From Clostridium punense (GTDB taxonomy: Bacteria > Bacillota > Clostridia > Clostridiales > Clostridiaceae), in the NCBI RefSeq assembly GCF_017874425.1, contig NZ_JAGGLL010000021.1:1-64000 (forward strand): 64,000 nt of DNA, written 5' to 3'. Of this stretch, positions 56,032 to 64,000 are shown piece by piece; position 1 is the first letter of the stretch; the number at the start of each line of letters is the position of its first letter. The translations under genes and the position numbers were made by a program. The notes beneath the pieces are model-generated. The model worked only from the letters and a program-made list of their open reading frames with translations. It had not been told where the DNA came from and ran no database searches.

Positions 56032-56590
56032 TTTTACCACCACTAAAATAATTTGGAGAATTTACTGTAAGAAGCTTTACCACTTTATTAGTATTGTTAC
56101 ACCAATTATGAATTCTAGTGGAATCTAAGGAAATACTGTCTCCTGGATAAAGATCATACATATTATTATCAATGTATAAAGTAAGGATTCCTTCTAATAC
56201 AAAAATAAACTCTTCACCAGAATGCTTATATAAAGCCACCTGCTCCTCAGTCTTGTGTGGAAAAATTTCTATAAGCTTTGGTAAAAAGGCTCTGTTTTCA
56301 AGGTTTTGGCACAAACCATAGGAAATAAATCCCCCATCCTCCATACTAAGCACAGGTCTTTCATAGCTTTTTATTACAATTCTTTCAGGTTTCTCATCAA
56401 AATGAAAAAAGTAGGAAAGATTAACTCCTAATATGGTAGCTAGATTTTCAAGAGAATCTACAGCAATGGAAGTTAATCCTCTTTCTAGTTGTGACAAAAA
56501 TCCCACAGATAGTCCACTCTCTTCACTTAATTTTTTCAAAGTGATATTCTTACTATTTCGCAGTTCTTTTATTTTATGTCCAATATTCAT
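56021..56590 (-). CDS. XRE-family regulator with cupin domain
   Basis: A 189-residue regulator: N-terminal HTH_3 (IKELRNSKNITLKKLSEESG, then LSQLERGLTSIAVDSLENLA) and a C-terminal cupin_2 domain (QVALYKHSGEEFIFVLEGIL, YDLYPGDSISLDSTRIHNW) that would bind a small ligand. Proteins of this plan control amine and polyamine uptake or catabolism in other bacteria. It overlaps eutH by 11 bp, so it probably regulates its own operon with eutH in response to an amine. Excellent AAGGAGG site. Confidence 0.92.
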   Translation of the reverse strand: MNIGHKIKELRNSKNITLKKLSEESGLSVGFLSQLERGLTSIAVDSLENLATILGVNLSYFFHFDEKPERIVIKSYERPVLSMEDGGFISYGLCQNLENRAFLPKLIEIFPHKTEEQVALYKHSGEEFIFVLEGILTLYIDNNMYDLYPGDSISLDSTRIHNWCNNTNKVVKLLTVNSPNYFSGGKNDK

Positions 56591-56689
56591 AAACTTTTAC
56601 CTCCTTATTTCTACATGAATATTATACCATATTGTCAAATATAAAATCACCGCAAAATATTTTTTTTCACCATAATGATTAAATCATAT

Positions 56690-56735
56690 AAAAACACCAT
56701 AATTATAAGAATTAATCTTCAATTACAGTGTTTTT
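56690..56735. terminator. Terminator between the S8 protein and regulator genes
   Basis: AAAAACACCATAATT pairs with AATTACAGTGTTTTT (two mismatches), with a T-run following on the plus strand and U-rich sequence within the stem on the minus strand. It lies downstream of the subtilase gene. Confidence 0.65.
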
Positions 56736-56905
56736 TTCTTAAATATTCAAAGTATTAATTAGCTTTAAACTATATAGATTTTCCTAAAAATATTGCAAAT
56801 TGTGAGGTTTGTTCTAAGCTTTCAAGGTTTTACTGATTTTTTCTTTATTCCTTTAAAGATTAAATCTCCTCATTTATTTTCTTCTTGCTTTACTATAAAC
56901 CTGTG

Positions 56906-58813
56906 TTAACTTTTTATTCTTTGAAATATTTCACTTGGTATATTTATATATAAATAACTATACTGATTTTCACCATTAGATTCTATGAGTTTTCTAGTCT
57001 CAATGGCACCACCAATTCTTTCTAGAACTCCATGCAACAAATTAAAGCTGAACTTTCCAAATCCCCATTCAATGTTTGGATAAAGCTTACCTTCCTCCTT
57101 AACTGTTGAATTAATTATTATGTTTCTTACTTGTGGCGCGTAAAAGCCCATTAAACTTTCATTTGATACCCCCCATTGAGATATTAATGCTACAGCTCCT
57201 GTTAATACGGCTCCTGCCATAGCCCCACCAGTTCCTATGATTAAAGAATTGTTTAAACCCGCTGTCAGTAAATTTACCCCAGCATTTGTCACTGTTGGCT
57301 CTAAAGTTGTTCTTATAGGAAAACCTTTTCCAGAGCTTTCTACTATGGTGTTATTTATTTGATTATAATTAGAAGTTGCAACTATATTAGAAGCCCCACA
57401 AGGGGTTAATAGAGTTATACTAGGATCTGGTCTTAAGAATCTAGTATCCCCCTCTAGCAATTCAGACTGAGGCATCCAAGCATTATATACCCCATTAATA
57501 ATATCTACTCCGGTAAGTCTTATATTCCAGACTCCTTCCGTAGTATTTTTTATTAATATATTCAAACTTAAATATCCCGATATTGTGGTTCGTGTGATGT
57601 AATCAATACTAATATTATTTTCTTCGAGGCTAAAGTATCTCAGCTGTTCAATATTAGTAGTTAAAGGAATATTACTTAAGGTGTTTCCACTAGGGGAAGT
57701 TATTGTTATTGATATAACATCTTGACTTCTAAAGTAGATTGTTATATTTAGTAGAGTTTGTAACTTACCCACGTTAATTAAAATATCACTTGTTGTTCCA
57801 TCTTTCACAACACTTCCACTAGTATGAGTGCTTCCAGTACCTTGATTTCCTGTTTCTGTAACAATAAAAAAATCTCTTCTGTTAGTTAAATTATCAATAT
57901 ACCGTTCTGTTATAGTATCTCCATTTCGTCCTCCAAAATTAGACCCTATAGATAGATATACTACCATAGGCTTATTAAGACTTTCTTGAAGTTCAGAAAG
58001 GTATCTAATTGCAGCTGTAATATCAGAGGATTGGTAAACATTGTTAACGTCCTTAACTATACCTGCAGTTGTTAATATATTTTTTTTAGCTTCTGTTAAT
58101 TTGACAACTGCAAACTGACATTTAGGAACTATGCTATTTATCCTATCAACTTCCCCAATTAATCTTCCGCCAATAATACCTGCTATGGCTGTACCGTGGC
58201 CTACTTCATCCTTATGTGCAACTATATCATAGGGAGAATTACCTGTTGTATTCTTACTTATCCTTATAGCATTATCTATATCTTCTTTGTTATATACTGT
58301 TCCATAGGGATAAAAACTTGGGCTAGGACCTTTTTCAATTGTTTGATCCCATATTGACACAATTCTACTCTCACCATTTTCATTAATGAACCTAGGATTT
58401 AAATAATCCATTCCTGTTCCGATAATTCCAACTATAATATCCTCACCGGTAAGAGGTATCTGATTCTCATAAGCATTAACTCCATTACTTGTATCTCCAT
58501 CCACCTTAAGTTCAGACAGAGTATATATTGCATTAGGTTGCAAGCTTATGATTTCTGGAACACGTTCTAGTAAGGTGTTTAGCATTCCATTTTTAACAAA
58601 TAAAATTGCAAAAAACTTATCAGTTATATATACATCTGCATAATCCACTTTAGATATAGCTGTAAATATATCTCCGGAGTATTCAATGAAGTAAATTTCA
58701 TAATCTTCACTAAAATAATAGTTTCTAAACTCCTCATCTGTCAGTGTTTTAAAATCCCCCTCCCCTAACTCCCTAGGGTTTCTCCCATCATATCCCCATT
58801 CCGTTAAGCTCAT
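56906..58813 (-). CDS. Subtilisin-like (S8) Csp-type protein lacking catalytic Asp and Ser
   Basis: About 635 residues with the plan of clostridial Csp germination proteases: an N-terminal prodomain (to about residue 110), a subtilase core and a jellyroll-like insertion (about 345-480, NITIYFRSQDVISITITSPS). Counting from 58828, the catalytic Asp position is Gly137 (VGIIGTGMDYLNP), His211 remains (EVGHGTAIAGII), and the Ser position is Gly534 (IIGTGGAMAGAVL). It therefore cannot act as a serine protease and is like CspC of Clostridioides difficile, a pseudoprotease of bile-salt germinant signalling. The protein has no signal peptide. Start at 58813 behind AAGG; the ATG at 58828 has no ribosome site. 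It has no csp or sleC neighbour here. Confidence 0.85.
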   Translation of the reverse strand: MSLTEWGYDGRNPRELGEGDFKTLTDEEFRNYYFSEDYEIYFIEYSGDIFTAISKVDYADVYITDKFFAILFVKNGMLNTLLERVPEIISLQPNAIYTLSELKVDGDTSNGVNAYENQIPLTGEDIIVGIIGTGMDYLNPRFINENGESRIVSIWDQTIEKGPSPSFYPYGTVYNKEDIDNAIRISKNTTGNSPYDIVAHKDEVGHGTAIAGIIGGRLIGEVDRINSIVPKCQFAVVKLTEAKKNILTTAGIVKDVNNVYQSSDITAAIRYLSELQESLNKPMVVYLSIGSNFGGRNGDTITERYIDNLTNRRDFFIVTETGNQGTGSTHTSGSVVKDGTTSDILINVGKLQTLLNITIYFRSQDVISITITSPSGNTLSNIPLTTNIEQLRYFSLEENNISIDYITRTTISGYLSLNILIKNTTEGVWNIRLTGVDIINGVYNAWMPQSELLEGDTRFLRPDPSITLLTPCGASNIVATSNYNQINNTIVESSGKGFPIRTTLEPTVTNAGVNLLTAGLNNSLIIGTGGAMAGAVLTGAVALISQWGVSNESLMGFYAPQVRNIIINSTVKEEGKLYPNIEWGFGKFSFNLLHGVLERIGGAIETRKLIESNGENQYSYLYINIPSEIFQRIKS

Positions 58814-59109
58814 AATATACCTTCCCATAATTTGTACTTCTAGTTACAGTATATTAGTTAAATGATAATGAGTTCATTTTTTATAGTAGTTTTTTTTGAA
58901 CTTCTTTACTATAATCAATTATTTAAAACTAGGAGCAAATTTATAGCCAAAGTTAAACTAATAACCTTTAATTTTATTAATCTTTATAAGATTTTGCTAT
59001 TATATAGTGAAATATCTATAGTAATAACTTTCTTAAAGTTCTTATCCTATTGGCCGATAATATTAATTGGTAATTTCTTAAAATAAATTTTAGAGAAAGA
59101 AGTGATAAA

Positions 59110-60819
59110 ATGATTAAAAATTTGAAAATGAGGTTTAAAATATTAACCTTATCTCTAACTGCTTTTATTTTGATTTTAACTGTGGCTGCAGTAGGTTACA
59201 TGGATATGACTAATTCTAACCAGGAATTATCCTCATTATATGATAATAATTTATTACCAGTACAGTATCTTAACGATAATAGAAACCAAGCTAGAGCTAT
59301 TGAGGCAGATATATACGCAATAATTTTGAATGTTGGTAATAAGAGTATCCAGGATGAAAAATTACAGGACATTCAAAAACGAAGTAAAACTTTTGATGAT
59401 AATTTTAACAATTACAAAAAAGTAGACCTAGATAAATTTGAAACCGATTTAATTCCTGTACTTGAGGAAAACCTTAAAAAATATAGACAGGGCAGGGATG
59501 AGACAATTAACTTAGCCTTAGAGGGAAAACAAAGTGAAGCACTAAATAAGTTTAATTCTGTTCAAACCTATTTAAATGAATTTCAAAAGCATTTAAAAGA
59601 ATTAGCTGATTATAATATTAAGGTTGCTGAAGATACAGAAGTACATAATGTTGAAAATGCTAAGTCAGTTACTAAACTTTACATAATTCAAATAATAATT
59701 TCATTAATTGTAGGTATTGTTATGTCACGTGCTGTTTCAAATAGTATCGTAAAACCACTAGTGCTTATAAAGGACTTTGCAAACAGACTTAAAAACTCTG
59801 ACTTTTCTACTCCTATTGTAATGTCGAGAAAAGATGAATTAGGAGAAATTGGAACTGCACTTAATGAAGCTCAAAACCAAATGAGCATGGTGATTGGTGA
59901 AATTCAAATCTCTGTTAATAATTTAAGCTCTGAAAGTGAGGAACTATCTGCAACAGTAGAGGAAATGACTGCTAAACTTGAGGAAATTAACTTTGCTACA
60001 GAAGAAATTGCTTCAGGAGCACTGGAAACTAGTGCAGGAGCAGAAGAGGTTGCAGCTTCTACTGAAGAGGTGGATGCAAGCATTCAAGAACTTTCTTCTC
60101 AGGCTTTAGAGGGAAGCAATAAGGCAGAGGGAATAAAGGAAAAAGCAACCCTAGTAAAAAAGGAAACCAATGATGCTTTTGAAAAAATACAAAGAATTCA
60201 ATTAGAAAAAGAAGAAAAAATTAAAAATGCCCTTAAAAAAGCCGAAGTAGTTGAAAATATTAAAATCATGGCAGATGCCATTTCTGGTATTGCAGGCCAA
60301 ACCAATTTACTTGCACTAAATGCAGCCATTGAAGCTGCAAGAGCTGGGGAGCAAGGCAGGGGTTTTGCAGTAGTTGCAGAAGAAGTTAGAAAACTTGCTG
60401 AGCAATCTTCAGCTGCAGTAATTAAAATTAAAGAAACCATTACAGAAGTTAGAGAAGCCTTTGATGATTTAAAAGAAAATAGTAATGAAATTCTCTCCTT
60501 TATAAACAAGGATATTACAGAGCAATTTGTAAAATTTGTTGAAGTGGGAAATGATTACTTTGAAAACGCAGATTTCTATGCTAAAATTTCTGAAAACATA
60601 GCATCTATGTCTGAGGAGATAACTGCAACTGTGGATCAAGTTAATGGAGCTATTCAAGATATGGCCCTAAAAGCACAAGGATCAAGTGAGAACTCTGAAA
60701 GCATAAAAGGTGGAATTAATGAAGCTTCAATTGGTATGAATCAAATTTCAGTTGCCGCTCAAACCCAAGCAGAAATGGCTGAAAAACTAAATGAATTAGT
60801 GTCTGGTTTTAAAATCTAA
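59110..60819 (+). CDS. Methyl-accepting chemotaxis protein (4HB sensor)
   Basis: A 569-residue chemoreceptor: TM1 ([20 protein letters not shown], about residues 12-31), a four-helix-bundle periplasmic-type sensor domain (about 35-185), TM2 ([16 protein letters not shown]), HAMP ([20 protein letters not shown]) and a long cytoplasmic signalling domain whose tip reads [20 protein letters not shown] then [16 protein letters not shown], which contacts CheA/CheW. No che genes are nearby. AGAAAGAAG precedes the ATG. It has its own strong terminator. Confidence 0.95.
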   Translation: MIKNLKMRFKILTLSLTAFILILTVAAVGYMDMTNSNQELSSLYDNNLLPVQYLNDNRNQARAIEADIYAIILNVGNKSIQDEKLQDIQKRSKTFDDNFNNYKKVDLDKFETDLIPVLEENLKKYRQGRDETINLALEGKQSEALNKFNSVQTYLNEFQKHLKELADYNIKVAEDTEVHNVENAKSVTKLYIIQIIISLIVGIVMSRAVSNSIVKPLVLIKDFANRLKNSDFSTPIVMSRKDELGEIGTALNEAQNQMSMVIGEIQISVNNLSSESEELSATVEEMTAKLEEINFATEEIASGALETSAGAEEVAASTEEVDASIQELSSQALEGSNKAEGIKEKATLVKKETNDAFEKIQRIQLEKEEKIKNALKKAEVVENIKIMADAISGIAGQTNLLALNAAIEAARAGEQGRGFAVVAEEVRKLAEQSSAAVIKIKETITEVREAFDDLKENSNEILSFINKDITEQFVKFVEVGNDYFENADFYAKISENIASMSEEITATVDQVNGAIQDMALKAQGSSENSESIKGGINEASIGMNQISVAAQTQAEMAEKLNELVSGFKI

Positions 60820-60834
60820 CACATTACTTATTTA

Positions 60835-60870
60835 AGAACTCCATTTATAGATGTCTATAAATGGAGTTCT
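60835..60870 (+). terminator. Intrinsic terminator of the 4HB chemoreceptor gene
   Basis: AGAACTCCATTTATAG pairs with CTATAAATGGAGTTCT, nearly without loop, followed by TTTT. Confidence 0.85.
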
Positions 60871-60907
60871 TTTAAAATATTTTTAAACATCTTCCTAAAA
60901 TAAAAAC

Positions 60908-60946
60908 TAGCAGGACTGAAAATAATACTTTATGAAAGTCCTGCTA
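60908..60946 (-). terminator. Intrinsic terminator of the Cache chemoreceptor gene
   Basis: TAGCAGGACT pairs with AGTCCTGCTA; in minus sense it is followed by GTTTTTATTTT. Confidence 0.7.
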
Positions 60947-61102
60947 TAAAAAAGATGAGTTACATGTTAAGTTTCACAAATTTATTGGACTTTAGAAGTA
61001 TAAGGGGGTTATTTCGTAGCCTTCTTATGGATTTGAGATCCCCCTATAACATAAGTCCTCCAAAACCAATTTTATAAAACTTCATTTTACAGTAATGATT
61101 TT

Positions 61103-63115
61103 TTATATCTTAAAGTTTTTAATCTCACCCTCTAGTTTCTGTGATAATTGTTCAAGTTCTTGTGCATATTGAGTAAAGTCATTCATGGTAGCAGTAATTT
61201 CCTCTGTAGAAGCTGAAACTTCCTCTGTGGCTGAAGCAGTTTCTTCAGATATTGAAGAGATATTCTCTATTTGTCCAACTATATTTTCCTTTCTTTCTTC
61301 AATATTATCTATAAATTCTTGTATCTCACCTACTTTACTATTTAATACAAAAATTCCATTAATAATATTATCAAAGATACTCTTAGTTTTCTTCACAACT
61401 TCGGTCTGATTGTTTACTGCAATTTCATTTTCCTCCATAGCCTTTACTGCAGCTATGGATTTATATTGAATTTCACCAATTATTAACTTTATTTCTTCTG
61501 CAGAATTTTTAGATTCCTCAGCTAACTTCCTTATTTCATCTGCTACCACTGCAAAGCCTCTTCCAGATTCACCTGCTCTTGCCGCTTCTATGGATGCGTT
61601 CAGTGAAAGTAGATTTGTTTGTTTAGTTATACCAGATATAGACTCAGAAATCGAAGTTATTTGCTCCATACTTTTATTAACATCCTTCACAAGCTTTCCT
61701 ACTTCTATAGAAGATATTCTAGTTCCATTGGAAATATCCATCAACTCTTCCACCATTGTAAGTCCAGAACTACTTAACTTTTCAGTATCTGAAGATATCT
61801 GCCCCATATTTCTTGTTGATTTCGATATTGTATCTAACTTTTCAGACAAGTCCTCCATGTCATTTGAACTTTGTTGAGTACTTTCTGCTTGTTTAATAGC
61901 CCCAACTGTTATTTCATCCATAGCTTGAGCTACCTGCTGTACCGCAGATGTAGTTTGCTCTGACATATCAGCTAAATTACTTGCAGTTTCTAGCACTGAT
62001 TTAGAAGCTGAATTAACATTTTTCATTAACCTTGAGATATTTTCTATCATTTTATTGAATGAGTTTCCTAAGCTTTTAAATTCATCCTTTGACTTGATAT
62101 CCACACTAACCGTTAAATCACCTAAAGATGCTTTTTCAATAACCTCTTGAACTCGTCTCACATTATTAGAAATACCATTACTAATGAAAATTGATAGTAC
62201 TGTAGCTATAATACTAACTAAAACCACTGCTGCTAAAATAACAAATAATATTTTATTTGTATCTTGTAATAATTCCTCTTGGTTTAAAGTAGCAACGATT
62301 TTCCATTCTGTTAAGCTAATTGTTTTATAAACTGCGAAGTTCTTAACTCCATCCAGTTCATAATTTGCAAAGCCACTTGATTTAGATATCATCTCACCCC
62401 AAAAGCTTTGTTTTTTCATAATATCGGTTCCAATATATTGGGAATTAGGATGAATAATCATAATTCCTTCTTTGTCACTAATAGCTATATATCCTTCATT
62501 GCCTATTTTAATGCTAGATAAGCTCTCTGTTAATTTCTTAAGAGATATATCCATTCCAACAACCCCAACTAACTTGCCATCTTTTTCAACTGCTTTTGAT
62601 AATGTAACTACGTATTCTTTAGTTGCAGTATCTTTGTAGGGTGGGCTTATTGCTATATCTCCTTTTTTGTTTACAGCTTCTTTATACCATCCTGTTTCTC
62701 TATGATTGTATCCAACTGGAAGATCAACCTGAGGAGAGAGTAACATCCTACCAGCTTCTAACCCATAAAATGTGTTTAAGATGCTATTGTCTGTATTTCT
62801 TGTGTCTTCCAGGAAAGAATTAATATATTTTTCTGAGTCTGGTACATTACCATAATTGATGTAATTATAATTAACTGCTAGAATTTCTAAAGGATTTCCC
62901 ATGGCTGTAAAATAGTTTGTAAGTCCTCTGTCTATTTCATCCATAGTTTGCTCGCTTGTTACTTCCAGTTTTTTTAGCAGTATGGAGTGAGCTTGTCTAT
63001 ATGCAAAAATCCCCACTAAAATCAAAGGAATTAAACAAATAGCTAGAAAGCTAGTAATAAGCTTAAATCTTACAGATTTTAGACCTAATCCTCCCACTGA
63101 TTTAACCTTTTTCAT
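61103..63115 (-). CDS. Methyl-accepting chemotaxis protein (dCache sensor)
   Basis: A 670-residue chemoreceptor: TM1 ([20 protein letters not shown], about residues 18-37), a large extracytoplasmic dCache_1 domain (about 45-280; ligand-binding region [20 protein letters not shown] then [17 protein letters not shown]), TM2 ([20 protein letters not shown]), HAMP and signalling domain with tip [20 protein letters not shown]. dCache domains often bind amino acids or other small polar ligands. GGAGG lies nine bases before the ATG. Convergent with the other chemoreceptor, from which it is separated by two terminators. Confidence 0.95.
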   Translation of the reverse strand: MKKVKSVGGLGLKSVRFKLITSFLAICLIPLILVGIFAYRQAHSILLKKLEVTSEQTMDEIDRGLTNYFTAMGNPLEILAVNYNYINYGNVPDSEKYINSFLEDTRNTDNSILNTFYGLEAGRMLLSPQVDLPVGYNHRETGWYKEAVNKKGDIAISPPYKDTATKEYVVTLSKAVEKDGKLVGVVGMDISLKKLTESLSSIKIGNEGYIAISDKEGIMIIHPNSQYIGTDIMKKQSFWGEMISKSSGFANYELDGVKNFAVYKTISLTEWKIVATLNQEELLQDTNKILFVILAAVVLVSIIATVLSIFISNGISNNVRRVQEVIEKASLGDLTVSVDIKSKDEFKSLGNSFNKMIENISRLMKNVNSASKSVLETASNLADMSEQTTSAVQQVAQAMDEITVGAIKQAESTQQSSNDMEDLSEKLDTISKSTRNMGQISSDTEKLSSSGLTMVEELMDISNGTRISSIEVGKLVKDVNKSMEQITSISESISGITKQTNLLSLNASIEAARAGESGRGFAVVADEIRKLAEESKNSAEEIKLIIGEIQYKSIAAVKAMEENEIAVNNQTEVVKKTKSIFDNIINGIFVLNSKVGEIQEFIDNIEERKENIVGQIENISSISEETASATEEVSASTEEITATMNDFTQYAQELEQLSQKLEGEIKNFKI

Positions 63116-63546
63116 TTGAATCCACCTCCGTATAAAAAACAGTAAATGAAAATTACTTTATTTAAGATAGTTTTTATTAATATAGGATTAAAACTAACCA
63201 ATAAAAACTCTTTAATCCTTACTTGAAAATTATAATATCAATTAAATAGTTTGAAATTGGGCTCCAAGTATCATTAATAACTTCCTGCTTCATTCACTAC
63301 TTCATTTATAACTGATTAAGCTACTTTTTGCTAAAATTCAAAACTTGGAACCCAAAATATAAGGGGATGAGAAATTACAAGTTTAATTTGAATTTTAATG
63401 TCCTAGAGTATAAAAATTATTGATATATCATTCTACGCTCCACAACAAGTGTATTTATCACCTTAAATATTGCAATTTAATTTTATTTTTCATTTATTTT
63501 TCTGAATATTTCCATAATTTATTCTAACACTTTATTCTCTTTATTT
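63116..63546. other. Intergenic region upstream of the Cache chemoreceptor
   Basis: About 430 bp of AT-rich DNA, expected to contain the chemoreceptor promoter. No open frame, riboswitch or repeat was recognised. Confidence 0.35.
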
Positions 63547-63868
63547 CAATAGTAAAACAACATAAAATAACAAATAACTTTATATTTTCCAATATTAAAT
63601 CCTTCTTCATTCTCTTCTAAATCCCTGTCAGTTATTACTACAATGGGAATATTTTTATTTCTATATCCACTGCATACTCAATGCATCTTAATTTATATGC
63701 TACTAATACCTGATTTTCCTTGTGAGAAATAGTAAGAAGAACTCTAAATGAACTTTTAAATTTATTTAGTTTTATCTGTTGATTCATTAACGAATAATTA
63801 TGATATCTAGATTTATCAATATTATTAGCATATTCTAAAGAAAAATCAAGTAAACTTATCCCCATCAA
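63547..63868 (-). pseudogene. Unidentified frame-disrupted ORF
   Basis: An ATG-initiated frame runs 76 codons (SRYHNYSLMNQQIKLNKFKS, then YKLRCIEYAVDIEIK) and stops; one base-shift later another frame continues for about 35 codons (IPIVVITDRDLEENEEGFNI) to 63547. The join lies at an A/T-rich run, suggesting a frameshift in a single short gene. No family was recognised, and the open parts may be chance. Confidence 0.3.
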
Positions 63869-64000
63869 TATACTACTTACACTCTAATTATAGTTGTCAC
63901 AAAGTGATCCAGGTGAAATTTAATCCATACAACATTTACCACAAATAATATAAAAGCCTGCATTCTTCTTTAAATAACTATTTAATTATAGCCACTTGAA

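Noticed and set aside
58862-59086. 74-codon plus-strand frame upstream of the 4HB chemoreceptor
   Set aside because: Strongly hydrophobic, AT-driven composition, no ribosome site, no match to known small membrane proteins; occupies the region expected to hold the two divergent promoters.

Overview
The window looks like a chromosomal segment of a low-GC, endospore-forming Clostridium (Clostridiaceae). The evidence is the strongly AT-rich sequence, very regular AGGAGG-type ribosome sites, a type I-B CRISPR locus whose repeat (CTTGAACCTTAACATGAGAT... in crRNA sense) closely resembles known Clostridium I-B repeats, a Csp-like subtilase, and many small metabolic or transport genes. Most genes lie on the minus strand. 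No rRNA or tRNA gene was seen.

Layout. 1-1.7 kb: an apparently intact IS3-family element with a 4-bp target duplication, inside an AT-rich repeat-bearing region. 1.8-23.4 kb: mostly single-gene units, namely RidA, an M3 oligopeptidase, a beta-lactamase-fold hydrolase, GNATs, an EFR1 flavodoxin/ferredoxin protein, two methyltransferases, a TipA-like MerR regulator interrupted by an in-frame stop, alpha/beta hydrolases, a DUF4932 lipoprotein, an ECF sigma/DUF4179 anti-sigma pair, and a LevR-type sigma-54 activator with no PTS operon in view. 23.4-35.7 kb: a complete type I-B CRISPR-Cas locus. The operon reads cas6-cas8b-cas7-cas5-(229-bp gap with a strong hairpin)-cas3-cas4-cas1-cas2, followed by leader and a 40-repeat array, all on the minus strand. 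The four repeats furthest from the leader are degenerate and lie beside a decayed phosphoesterase gene.

35.7-46.4 kb: gene remnants (TrkH/KtrB-like and RelA/SpoT-like), MgtC/SapB, a PPP-family phosphatase, a WYL regulator divergent from a UvrA-like ABC ATPase, a region of 40-bp tandem repeats and gene debris, an alpha/beta hydrolase and an ABC exporter pair. 46.8-49.8 kb: feoAB divergent from a DtxR/MntR-family regulator, with dyads in the shared promoter region. 50-64 kb: a TPR-GAF-GGDEF protein, aminopeptidase P, an XRE-cupin regulator translationally coupled to EutH, a subtilisin-fold protein lacking two of three catalytic residues, and two converging chemoreceptors.

The most complete working system is the CRISPR-Cas locus. 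The most unusual items are the hairpin before cas3 whose 3' arm is complementary to the cas3 Shine-Dalgarno sequence, the subtilase with Asp and Ser replaced by Gly (CspC-like), and the MerR regulator with a duplicated ligand-domain segment and an in-frame stop. Several segments show decay and partial duplication (nonsense-split genes, C-terminal and 5'-end remnants of neighbours).
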